From positions 8,020,150 to 8,084,149 of the forward strand of contig NZ_KI421511.1 in the NCBI RefSeq assembly GCF_000473265.1: a DNA stretch of 64,000 bases, written 5' to 3'. How positions within the stretch are numbered: position 1 is the first letter of the stretch; each line of letters opens with the position of its first letter. This DNA is from Amycolatopsis thermoflava N1165 (GTDB taxonomy: Bacteria > Actinomycetota > Actinomycetes > Mycobacteriales > Pseudonocardiaceae). This document shows positions 32,923-40,672 of the stretch, in pieces. The notes under the pieces are model-generated. The model saw only the letters and a program-made list of their open reading frames with translations. It made no database searches and was not told the origin of the DNA. The translations under genes were made by a program, and so were the position numbers.

Positions 32923-33596
32923 ACCTCGCCGACGTCGCGTGGCCCGAACTCGGCGAGCGCCGCCTGCTGGCCGTGCCGCTGGGCGCCACCGAGCAGCACG
33001 GTCCGCACCTGCCGTACACGGTGGACACCGAAATCGCCGTCGAGTTGTGCCGTCGCCTCGCCGAGGCCCGTCCGGAGGTGGTCGTCGCGCCCCCGCTGCC
33101 CTACGGCTCGAGCGGGGAGCACGCCGGTTTTCCCGGCACGCTGTCGATCGGTCAGGAAGTCACGGAACTCCTCGTGGTCGAGCTGGTGCGCTCCGCCGAC
33201 GCGTTCGCCGGGGTGCTGCTGGTGTGCGGGCACGGTGGCAACGCGGTCCCGTTGCGCCGGGCGGTGGCGAAACTGCGTTACGAGGGCCGGAACGTGCGCG
33301 CGTGGTGCCCGGACGGTCCGGCCGACGACACGCACGCCGGTCGGCTGGAGACCTCGGTGATGCTCGCGTTGCGGCCGGAAGCCGTGCGCGTGAACCGGTT
33401 CGAAGCCGGCGAGACGCGGCCGTTGCCGGAGCTGATCGGCCGGTTGCGGGACGAAGGTGTGCGCGGGGTGAGCCCGAACGGGGTGCTGGGTGACCCCGCG
33501 GGGGCGACCGCGGAAGCGGGGCGCGCCACCCTCAGTCGATGGGCGGACGGTCTACTTGAAGCTGCCGCGGCGGTGGCCAAAGATGGCATCATGTAG
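32919..33596 (+). CDS. mftE: mycofactocin peptidase MftE (creatininase family)
   Basis: A 225-residue creatininase-family metallopeptidase. Metal ligands are visible in LGATEQHGPHLPYTVDTEIA (residues about 18-38), CGHGGN (about 105) and LETSVML. MftE releases the C-terminal VY-derived dipeptide from modified MftA. GTG 32919 overlaps the mftF stop. The gene order F before E differs from the mftE-mftF order of mycobacteria. It is slightly shorter than the mycobacterial protein. Confidence 0.93.
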   Translation: MNLADVAWPELGERRLLAVPLGATEQHGPHLPYTVDTEIAVELCRRLAEARPEVVVAPPLPYGSSGEHAGFPGTLSIGQEVTELLVVELVRSADAFAGVLLVCGHGGNAVPLRRAVAKLRYEGRNVRAWCPDGPADDTHAGRLETSVMLALRPEAVRVNRFEAGETRPLPELIGRLRDEGVRGVSPNGVLGDPAGATAEAGRATLSRWADGLLEAAAAVAKDGIM

Positions 33597-33637
33597 CAGT
33601 CGGTGCATGAGACCCCTGTCACAAAGAGGTGATCGGT

Positions 33638-34753
33638 GTGAAGACCAAGGCCGCTGTCCTCCACTCCGCGGGCAAGCCGTTCGAGATCGAGGAACTCGAG
33701 CTCGACGGCCCACGCGAAGGTGAGGTCCTGATCAAGTACACGGCCGCCGGGCTGTGCCACTCGGACCTGCACCTGATCGACAACGACCTCGTGCCGCGGT
33801 TCCCGATCGTGGGCGGGCACGAGGGCGCCGGCATCATCGAAGACGTCGGGCCGGGCGTCACCAAGGTCAAGCCGGGTGACCACGTGGTGTGCTCGTTCAT
33901 CCCGAACTGCGGCACGTGCCGCTACTGCGCCACCGGCCGGTCGAACCTGTGCGACATGGGTGCCACGATTCTCGACGGCGGCATGCCGGACGGCAGTTTC
34001 CGCTTCCACCGCGGCGGCACCGACTACGGCGCGATGTGCATGCTCGGCACGTTCTCCGAGCGCGCCACGATCTCCCAGCACTCCGTGGTGAAGGTGGACG
34101 ACTGGCTGCCGTTGGAGACCGCCGTGCTGGTGGGCTGCGGTGTGCCGACCGGCTGGGCGACGGCCAACTACGCGGGCGGCGTGCGCGCGGGCGACACGTG
34201 CGTCGTGTACGGCATCGGCGGGATCGGCATCAACGCGGTCCAGGGCGCGGCGCACGCGGGTGCGGCGAACGTGATCGCGGTCGACCCGGTCGCGTTCAAG
34301 CGCGAAAAGGCGCTGGAACTGGGCGCCACGCACGCGTTCGCCTCGGCCGACGAGGCGGCGGCAAAGGTGGCGGAGCTGACCTGGGGCCAGATGGCCGACC
34401 AGGCGCTGATCACCGTCGGCACGGTGGACGAGCAGGTCGTGACCGACGCGTTCAACGTGATCGGCAAGGGCGGCACGGTCGTCATCACCGGACTGGCCAA
34501 CCCGGAGAAGCTGACGGTGCACCTGTCCGGCGGCGTGATGACCCTGTTCGAGAAGACGGTCAAGGGCACGCTGTTCGGATCGGCCAACCCGCAGTACGAC
34601 ATCGTCCGGCTGCTGCGCCTCTACCAGGCGGGGCACGTGAAGCTCGACGAGCTGGTGACGAAGCGCTACTCGCTCGAAGAGGTCAACGAGGGCTACCAGG
34701 ATCTGCGCGACGGCAAGAACATCCGTGGCGTGATCATGCACTCGGCGGACTGA
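33638..34753 (+). CDS. Zn-dependent alcohol dehydrogenase, NDMA-dependent/mycofactocin-type
   Basis: A 371-residue medium-chain dehydrogenase. Catalytic zinc ligands appear in GLCHSD and GGHEGAG, structural zinc cysteines in CGTCRYCATGRSNLC, and the nucleotide fold in VYGIGGIGINAV. The sequence resembles the alcohol dehydrogenases that need the artificial acceptor NDMA because their NAD(H) is not exchangeable, and which co-occur with mycofactocin. GTG 33638 has GAGG seven bases upstream. It lies 41 bases after mftE and is followed by a strong terminator, so it closes the cluster. Confidence 0.88.
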   Translation: MKTKAAVLHSAGKPFEIEELELDGPREGEVLIKYTAAGLCHSDLHLIDNDLVPRFPIVGGHEGAGIIEDVGPGVTKVKPGDHVVCSFIPNCGTCRYCATGRSNLCDMGATILDGGMPDGSFRFHRGGTDYGAMCMLGTFSERATISQHSVVKVDDWLPLETAVLVGCGVPTGWATANYAGGVRAGDTCVVYGIGGIGINAVQGAAHAGAANVIAVDPVAFKREKALELGATHAFASADEAAAKVAELTWGQMADQALITVGTVDEQVVTDAFNVIGKGGTVVITGLANPEKLTVHLSGGVMTLFEKTVKGTLFGSANPQYDIVRLLRLYQAGHVKLDELVTKRYSLEEVNEGYQDLRDGKNIRGVIMHSAD

Positions 34754-34766
34754 GGTTAGGTGCGGA

Positions 34767-34806
34767 CGAGGGCGGGGGCCTTGGGCCTCCGCCCTCGTTT
34801 TGTTTC
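34767..34806 (+). terminator. strong intrinsic terminator after the mycofactocin cluster
   Basis: CGAGGGCGG and CCGCCCTCG form a perfect 9-bp stem around the loop GGGCCTTGGGCCT-like centre, followed at once by TTTTGTTT. It lies 13 bases downstream of the alcohol dehydrogenase stop and is the clearest rho-independent terminator in the window. Confidence 0.85.
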
Positions 34807-34867
34807 GGGTGGAGGTGTGTGACGGGGTACGGGTGTGTGGAGGGGCCGGTCGGGGGTGCGAGGGGCG

Positions 34868-35488
34868 GCGGTGCTCGGGCTCGGCTCCGGCGAGGGTTCC
34901 GCTCGTGCTCGGGCGAGGGGATCAATCGTGCTTTCGTGAGGGGCCCTTGTGGCCGGGCGAGCGGGCCACTCGTGCTCGGGCGAGGGGCTCAGTCGTGCTC
35001 GGGCGAGGAGGTCAGTCGTGCCGGCGCGAGGGGCCAGGCGGTGCCTATGCGAGGTGGCCGGCAGTGCCCTCGCGATTGGGCGGGTCGTGCCAGCGTGAGA
35101 GGGGTCGGTCTCAGAGCGGGAGGGCCAGTCATGTCCGCGCGAGTGTGCAAGTCGTGCCCTCGGGAGCGGGCCGGTCGTGCCCGTGGGTAGGCGCACAGTC
35201 CCGCCCGCGCGAGGTGGTCAGTCGTGCCCGCGCGAGTGGGCGAGTCGTGCCCGCGCGAGTGGGCGAGTCGTGCCCGCGCGCAGGCGCACAGTTTCGCCCG
35301 TGCGAGGTGGCCAGCCGTGCCCGCGCGAGGCACACAGTCCCGCCCGCGCGAGGTGGTCAGTCGTGCCCGCGCGAGTGGGCGAGTCGTGCCCGCGCGCAGG
35401 CGCACAGTCCCGCCCGCGCGAGGTGGTCAGTCGCACCCGCGCGAGTGGGCCAGTCGCACCCCCACGAGGGCCCCTCGTCCGACGCCCC
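34868..35488. repeat. degenerate 23-bp tandem repeat array (~26 units)
   Basis: A CGAG-type anchor recurs at 34891, 34914, 34937, 34958, 34981, 35004, 35027, 35050, 35073, 35096 and on to 35465, nearly always in steps of exactly 23 bases. The unit has the form CGAGTGGGC..AGTCGTGCC followed by CGCG. Units from 35210 to 35465 are the most alike, while those at the left are more diverged. There are no unique spacers, so this is not a CRISPR array. The flanking part of the 978-bp gap (34807-34867 and 35489-35731) has nothing else recognisable except the promoter region of the next gene. Confidence 0.9.
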
Positions 35489-35731
35489 CGCCGCCCCCGC
35501 CGCAACGCAGACGCCCACCGCCCACCCCGAACCATTGATCGACCGTCGCGATCAGTGGGCCGTCCGGCGCAACCGGATACGACGTTCGGCTGTGTTCGCG
35601 TCACAGTTGTGTGGCACGAGACTGTCACCCGGTCACAGAGATGCCCCGGCGCGGCTACGGACCGTTGACCACCGTCGAACCCGATTCCTATCGTGACCGC
35701 GATCAACGTGGATCTCGGAAGGACACTCTCG

Positions 35732-38056
35732 ATGGCGCATCAACGGCGATCGCCCGCGTCCGGGGACGGGGCTCCGTCCCTGGAACGGCGCCGGTTCCTC
35801 GGCTACCTCCTCGCGGCGCCCACCCTCGCCGTCGCGGCGAAGCTCGGCGGTGATCTGGCCTCCCCGGCCCCGGCCGAAGCCGCGATCCCCACCCTCCCCG
35901 GGGCCGCCGACATCCTGGACCTCGGCGACGCCCTGACGCTCGCGGCGATGCCGACCTCCAACCTCATCGCGATCCAGCTCAACCGCGACGACACGGTCTC
36001 CTTCGCGGTGCCGCGCGCCGAGGTCGGACAGGGCATCACCACCACCATCGCGATGCTCATCGCCGAGGAGATGGACCTGCCGCTGAGCAAGGTGGGCGTC
36101 AACCTCGCCGACGCCCGCCCCGAACTGGTCTTCAACCAGCTCACCGGCGGCTCCAACTCGGTGCGCTCGCTCTACACCCCGGTCCGCACCGCGGCCGCCA
36201 TCGCGCGCGCCCGCCTCCTGGCCACCGCCGCCGAGCAGTGGAAGGTCGACGCCGCCACGCTCACCACCCGCGACGGCGTCATCCGCTCCGCTACCGGCCG
36301 CACGGCGACCTACGGCTCGCTCGCCGAAGCCGCCGCCAGCGCCCGCACCGAGGAAACCAGCGCGACGCTGAAGAAGACCTCCGAGTTCCGCATCATCGGC
36401 AAACCCACCGGCCGCATCGACGCGCTCGAGGCGGTCACCGGGCGCAAGCAGTTCACCATGGACCTCCAGGTCCCGAACGCCAAGCCGACCATGGTCTGCC
36501 GCCCGCCGACGATCAACGGCACCGTCAAGGCCGTGCACAACCTCGCCGAGGTGAAGGCGATGCCGGGCGTCACCGACGTCGCCACCGTCTCCACCGGCGT
36601 CGCCGTGCGGGCCGAGACCTTCGGGCAGTGCATCGACGCCATCCGGGCGCTCAAGGTGGACTGGGGACCGGGCACAGTGGACGGTGAGACCGACGCCTCG
36701 GTCGAGCGGAAACTGCGCGCCGCCGCGCTCCCGATGACCGTGCCGCCGGTGCTGACCCAGTCGATCGACGCCGAGTTCGTGTTCGCCTTCGCCAGCAACA
36801 GCGCGCTGGAAACCAACTGCGCCATCGCCGACGTCCGCGCCGACCGCGCCGAGATCTGGTCCGGCCTCAAATCGCCGATCACCACGCAAGAACAGATCGC
36901 GCTGAAGCTCGGCCTGCCCATCCCGGCGGTCAAGGTGCACGTCGTCACCGGCGGCGGTTCCTTCGGCCGCAAGCTGTTCGGCGACGCCGCGATCGAAGCC
37001 GCGGAGATCTCCAAGAAGATGGGCAAGCCCGTCAAGCTCATGTGGCACCGCGCCGACGACGCCCGCCACGGCCGCACGCACCCGATGTGCATCTCCCGCG
37101 TCCGGGTCAACCACGCGCTCGGCAACGTCGTCAGCTACGAGCAGCGGCACACCAGCGTCACCACCGACTTCGGCCACGGCCTCGGCGAGATCCTCACCGC
37201 GGTCGCCGCGAAACTCCCGGTCGGCGACATCGGGTTCTCCCAGACGGTGTTCATGCTGTCCACGTCGATGCCGTACAACTTCGGCGCGGCCACGCAGCTG
37301 CTCAACGAGGTGCCGCTGAAGTTCCACACCTCCAGCATGCGCAACGTCTACTCGCCGAACGTGGTCTGCGCGCGCGAGCTGATCGTCGACCAGCTGGCCG
37401 CGAAGATGGGCCAGGACCCGCTGACCTTCCGCCGGAACTTCCTCAAGGACGACCGCATCCGCAAGGTCCTCGACAAGGCCGCCGAGGTCGGCAACTGGGG
37501 CCGGAAGATGCCCGCCGGCACGGCACAGGGCATCGCGCTGCACCACGAGTACAAGAGCGTCAGCGCGGTCCTGATGGAGATCGACTGCCGCCCCGAGACG
37601 GTCAACCGCAAGATCCGCAACGGGGTCGCCGGCCCGCGCGTCACCAAGGCCGTCGCGGTCGTGGACGCCGGCCTGCCGATCAACCCGAAGGGCCTGGAGG
37701 CGCAGACGATCGGCTGCGTCAACGACGGCATCGCGATGGCGCTCACCTCCAGCCTGCACATCGACAACGGCCTGCCGCTGGAAGCGAGCTGGGACAACTA
37801 CTTCTACACCCGGCAGTGGAACACGCCGCCGGAGATGGAGGTCGTGGTCATGCCCGCGACCACCGGTGAGCCCGGTGGCGCCGGGGAGCTCGCCGTCGCC
37901 AGCTCGTTCGCCGCGGCCGCCTGCGCCTACGGCCGCGCGGTGGGGAAGATGCCGACCCGCTTCCCGATCAACCACGGCACGCTGAGCTTCGAGCCGAAGC
38001 CGAAGGTGCCGCCGGTGCCCGAATCGCCGGTCGACGGCCTGGCCTACACGTTCTGA
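35732..38056 (+). CDS. molybdopterin-binding subunit, IorB-like aldehyde/isoquinoline oxidoreductase
   Basis: A 774-residue xanthine-dehydrogenase-family large subunit. The N terminus carries a Tat signal (ERRRFLGYLLAAPTLAVAA at about 17-35, cleaved after PAEA), so the enzyme acts outside the membrane. Molybdenum-cofactor motifs include VTGGGSFGRKL and the C-terminal GEPGGAGELA with the catalytic Glu. The build matches IorB-type enzymes, which pair with a 2Fe-2S subunit and lack a FAD subunit. ATG 35732 is preceded by GGAAGG. The substrate, an aldehyde or N-heterocycle, cannot be inferred. Confidence 0.85.
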   Translation: MAHQRRSPASGDGAPSLERRRFLGYLLAAPTLAVAAKLGGDLASPAPAEAAIPTLPGAADILDLGDALTLAAMPTSNLIAIQLNRDDTVSFAVPRAEVGQGITTTIAMLIAEEMDLPLSKVGVNLADARPELVFNQLTGGSNSVRSLYTPVRTAAAIARARLLATAAEQWKVDAATLTTRDGVIRSATGRTATYGSLAEAAASARTEETSATLKKTSEFRIIGKPTGRIDALEAVTGRKQFTMDLQVPNAKPTMVCRPPTINGTVKAVHNLAEVKAMPGVTDVATVSTGVAVRAETFGQCIDAIRALKVDWGPGTVDGETDASVERKLRAAALPMTVPPVLTQSIDAEFVFAFASNSALETNCAIADVRADRAEIWSGLKSPITTQEQIALKLGLPIPAVKVHVVTGGGSFGRKLFGDAAIEAAEISKKMGKPVKLMWHRADDARHGRTHPMCISRVRVNHALGNVVSYEQRHTSVTTDFGHGLGEILTAVAAKLPVGDIGFSQTVFMLSTSMPYNFGAATQLLNEVPLKFHTSSMRNVYSPNVVCARELIVDQLAAKMGQDPLTFRRNFLKDDRIRKVLDKAAEVGNWGRKMPAGTAQGIALHHEYKSVSAVLMEIDCRPETVNRKIRNGVAGPRVTKAVAVVDAGLPINPKGLEAQTIGCVNDGIAMALTSSLHIDNGLPLEASWDNYFYTRQWNTPPEMEVVVMPATTGEPGGAGELAVASSFAAAACAYGRAVGKMPTRFPINHGTLSFEPKPKVPPVPESPVDGLAYTF

Positions 38057-38066
38057 GGAGCCTTCG

Positions 38067-38543
38067 TTGTCCCAACACACTTTCCTGGTCAACGGCACGC
38101 GGGTCACGGTCGACGCCGACGACAAGGTCCGGTTGCTCTGGGTGCTGCGCGACCTGCTCGGCATCACCGGTCCGAAGTACGGCTGCGGCATCAACGTGTG
38201 CAAGGCGTGCACGAGCCACATCAACGGCAAGGCGTTCAACCCGTGCTCGGTGCCGGTGTCGGCGATCGGCCCGGACGACGAGATCACCACGATCGAAGGC
38301 CTGGCCGACCCGGCCACCGGTGAGCTGCACCCGATGCAGCAGGCCTGGATCGACCGGGACGTCGCGCAGTGCGGCTACTGCCAGCCCGGCCAGATCATGG
38401 CGGCCATCGCCAAGGTCAAGCAGGCCCGCGCCGAAGGACGGGAGATCAGCGACTCCGACTTCGAGGAGATCCGCAACATCTGCCGCTGCGGCACCTACTC
38501 CCGCATCCGCGAGGCGGTGAAGAGCGCGGCCGCCAAGATGTGA
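38067..38543 (+). CDS. 2Fe-2S subunit, IorA-like
   Basis: A 158-residue protein with two 2Fe-2S domains: the plant-type site CGINVCKAC...C (residues about 43-65) and the C-terminal four-helix site CGYCQPGQ...CRCGTYSRI. This is the standard small subunit of molybdenum hydroxylases. A TTG start at 38067 follows GAGGAG ten bases after the large-subunit stop; no ATG or GTG is better placed. It has no signal peptide and would be carried out with the Tat-bearing partner. Electron acceptor unknown. Confidence 0.87.
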   Translation: MSQHTFLVNGTRVTVDADDKVRLLWVLRDLLGITGPKYGCGINVCKACTSHINGKAFNPCSVPVSAIGPDDEITTIEGLADPATGELHPMQQAWIDRDVAQCGYCQPGQIMAAIAKVKQARAEGREISDSDFEEIRNICRCGTYSRIREAVKSAAAKM

Positions 38544-38571
38544 AGCGCGAAACGCATTTGCGGCACCACGG

Positions 38572-38597
38572 CCTCGCAATCCGCCGCGATTGCGGGG
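38572..38597 (+). terminator. hairpin after the molybdenum hydroxylase operon
   Basis: CCTCGCAATC pairs with GATTGCGGGG (one T-G wobble) around CGCCGC. It lies 28 bases after the 2Fe-2S gene and lacks a T tract, so termination is plausible but may need Rho. Confidence 0.5.
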
Positions 38598-38621
38598 CTG
38601 TGTCATGCCAATGCGCAACCT

Positions 38622-38646
38622 TGGACACTTTCGTGTTAGATGTCCA
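38622..38646. promoter_or_regulatory. inverted repeat upstream of the PucR/CdaR-like gene
   Basis: TGGACA and TGTCCA are exact inverted repeats with 13 bases between them, ending 34 bases before the regulator's ATG. The left arm overlaps a TTGGAC -35-like hexamer. It could be an autoregulatory site, though no protein is assigned. Confidence 0.4.
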
Positions 38647-38680
38647 CTCGCGAGCCCTCGACGGGGAGGACGGACATCTC

Positions 38681-39880
38681 ATGAGGTACACGGGCGCCGA
38701 ACCCGCGGTGGCCGGCCTGGCCGGCCGGGCACTGACGCGGTTGCCGGAGATGACCAAGGCGACCTACGAGCAGATTGTCGAGGAGATGGCCGTCTACCGC
38801 GAGGAGCGGTTCGTCTCGCACGCCGACCTGTTCGCCTCGTGCCGGGACAACCTGCAGTTCCTCGTCCGCGCCCTGGCCGAGCCCGGCGCGCCCGACCTGT
38901 CCAAGGCGCGGGCGACCGGGCGCGAGCGCGCGCTGGCCGGGGCGCCGTTGCCGGAGATGCTGCGCGCGTTCCGGATCGGGTTCACCGAGGTGTGGCAGTG
39001 CTTCGTCGAGCTGACCGCGCCCGCGCAGGACGTCGCGACCCTGGTCTCGGCGACCACCGCCATCTGGGACCTGATGGACGACTACATCGAGGAGCTCACC
39101 TCGACCTACCGCGCGACGGTCGCCGAGATCAGCCGCACCAGGCAGAACCGCAGGCTGGCACTCGTCGAGGCCCTGTTCACCGGCGGCAGCACGACCGAGG
39201 GCACGCTGTGGGACATCGCCCGGATGCTCGACCTGCCGCTGGAGGGCTCGTTCGTCGTCGTCGCCGCGGAAACCCCCGGGCTGGGCCAGGAGGCGCTGCC
39301 GCTGATCGAGGTCCGGCTGCGGGAGCGGCACCACGCGTCCGCGTGGCGGCTCACGCCGGAGCTGCAGATCGGGGTCGTGTCGGTGCGCGATCCCGACCAG
39401 GTGCTGGAGCTGCTGCGGGAGAACCCGCGCGGCCGGGTCGGGATGAGCCCCGTGTTCACCGGCCTCGGCGACACCGCCCGCGCCCTGCACCTCGCGCGGG
39501 TCGCGCTGTCCAGCCTGCCCGCGGGGACGAAGGACGTGGCGCGGTTCCACGAGTCGCCGCTGGCCGGGCTGGTGGCGAGCGACCCGGAGGCGTCGGCGCA
39601 GCTGGCCGGCCAGGTGCTGCGGCCGCTCCTCGAGCTGCCCGGCGAGGAGGGCAACGTGCTGCTGCTGACGCTGCGCGCGTGGTTCGACTGCGGCGGGTCG
39701 ACCAAGCAGATCGCCGAGCGGGTCTACTGCCACCCGAACACGGTGCGGCACCGGTTGAAGCGGATCACGGACGTGTTGGGCAGGTCATTGAGCGACCCGT
39801 CCGACATCGCCGAACTCGGCACGGCCCTGCGCGCCCTCGCCATGTTCGGCGACTCCGCCCGCAGAGCCGTGCGGAGCTAG
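38681..39880 (+). CDS. PucR/CdaR-like helix-turn-helix transcriptional regulator
   Basis: A 399-residue regulator with a long N-terminal helical (RsbRD-like) region, a central GGDEF-like/PucR module (about 180-290) and a C-terminal HTH_30 domain of the PucR type: FDCGGSTKQIAERVYCHPNTVRHRLKRI is its DNA-binding segment. ATG 38681 has GGGGAGGA ten bases upstream. Located directly after the molybdenum hydroxylase genes in the same direction but behind a hairpin, it may control them. The stop overlaps the convergent gene by four bases. Confidence 0.8.
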   Translation: MRYTGAEPAVAGLAGRALTRLPEMTKATYEQIVEEMAVYREERFVSHADLFASCRDNLQFLVRALAEPGAPDLSKARATGRERALAGAPLPEMLRAFRIGFTEVWQCFVELTAPAQDVATLVSATTAIWDLMDDYIEELTSTYRATVAEISRTRQNRRLALVEALFTGGSTTEGTLWDIARMLDLPLEGSFVVVAAETPGLGQEALPLIEVRLRERHHASAWRLTPELQIGVVSVRDPDQVLELLRENPRGRVGMSPVFTGLGDTARALHLARVALSSLPAGTKDVARFHESPLAGLVASDPEASAQLAGQVLRPLLELPGEEGNVLLLTLRAWFDCGGSTKQIAERVYCHPNTVRHRLKRITDVLGRSLSDPSDIAELGTALRALAMFGDSARRAVRS

Positions 39881-40134
39881 TCCAGCTTCTTGCCGGTCGC
39901 CTTGGTGAACGCCTTGGCGCCGGCGCGGTCGACCGCCGCCTTGACGCCGCCGAAGATCGCTCCCTGCAGCACCGCCGCGAGGAGCACCTCCTTGGTGGAG
40001 TAGTCGGACGACGTGGCCTCCGGCGCGTCGTCCTCGCCGGTCGCCGCCTTCCAGGCCTGCTTGAACAGCATCCCGGCGAGCACCCCGCCGAGCGCGCTCA
40101 CGGCCAGGCTCAGCGGTTTGTACAGCAGTTTCAT
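39877..40134 (-). CDS. DUF4235 small membrane protein
   Basis: An 85-residue protein with a hydrophobic N-terminal helix (LSLAVSALGGVLAGMLF) and a second hydrophobic segment (VLLAAVLQGAIFGGVKAAV) separated by an acidic loop. This is the layout of the actinobacterial DUF4235 family, of unknown function. ATG 40134 follows GGTGAC-type sequence. It converges with the regulator gene and is divergent from the cold-shock-like gene. Confidence 0.75.
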   Translation of the reverse strand: MKLLYKPLSLAVSALGGVLAGMLFKQAWKAATGEDDAPEATSSDYSTKEVLLAAVLQGAIFGGVKAAVDRAGAKAFTKATGKKLD

Positions 40135-40266
40135 CCCGTCACCTCTCCACAGTGGACCCGGCTCCACCCGTCCGGGTACCCGGAGTTCCGCTCCGTGACA
40201 CTTGCACGTTGTGCAGGCGCGGCCAGGGGCGTACTTTGGCGCGATACTGCGCCGGGAGGGTGGCTG

Positions 40267-40635
40267 GTGGTAAGGGGCAAGGTCGTCCGCTTCGACGACA
40301 TGCGCGGGTACGGGTTCGTGGCGCCGGAGGGGGGTGGCGAGGACGTCTTCATGCACGTCAACGACCTCGACGTGGACAAACGCCTGATCGCCCCCGGCGT
40401 GGTCGTGGAGTTCACCGTCGAGGACGGCGAGCGCGGGCTCAAGGCGTCGGGCATCCGGCTGGTGCGCCAGGCCGGCGACGACGACGGCGAGGACCCGTAC
40501 GTGACCCGCGACTTCCGCGGCGAGCTGACGGAGGCGCTGCTCACCGGCGTTCCGACGCTCACCGCCGAGGAGGTCCTCCGGGTCCGCCGCGTCGTCCTCG
40601 AACTCGTCCACGACCACGGCTGGCTCGGCGGATAG
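40267..40635 (+). CDS. cold-shock domain protein with C-terminal extension
   Basis: A 122-residue protein. Residues 1-65 are a cold-shock domain (GKVVRFDDMRGYGFVAPEGG, DVFMHVNDL, VEFTVEDGERGLKA) with RNP1- and RNP2-like strands for single-stranded nucleic acid. The remaining 55 residues are an acidic linker and a helical segment (ELTEALLTGVPTLTAEEVLR). GTG 40267 has GGGAGG seven bases upstream. Most Csp proteins are about 67 residues, so the extension is unusual and may confer dimerisation or partner binding. Confidence 0.78.
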   Translation: MVRGKVVRFDDMRGYGFVAPEGGGEDVFMHVNDLDVDKRLIAPGVVVEFTVEDGERGLKASGIRLVRQAGDDDGEDPYVTRDFRGELTEALLTGVPTLTAEEVLRVRRVVLELVHDHGWLGG

Positions 40636-40672
40636 ATGTTTTCCCGCCCGTCGTGCGGGCACACGAACGGGC

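Noticed and set aside
34868..35488. CRISPR-like array
   Set aside because: The 23-bp units are directly abutting and degenerate, with no unique spacers between them, and no cas genes are in the window.
34800..35696. Long open frames across the tandem repeat (up to 298 codons on the plus strand and several on the minus strand)
   Set aside because: The 23-bp period shifts frame at every unit, all frames stay open because of the base composition, and the peptides are low-complexity with no start-site signals.
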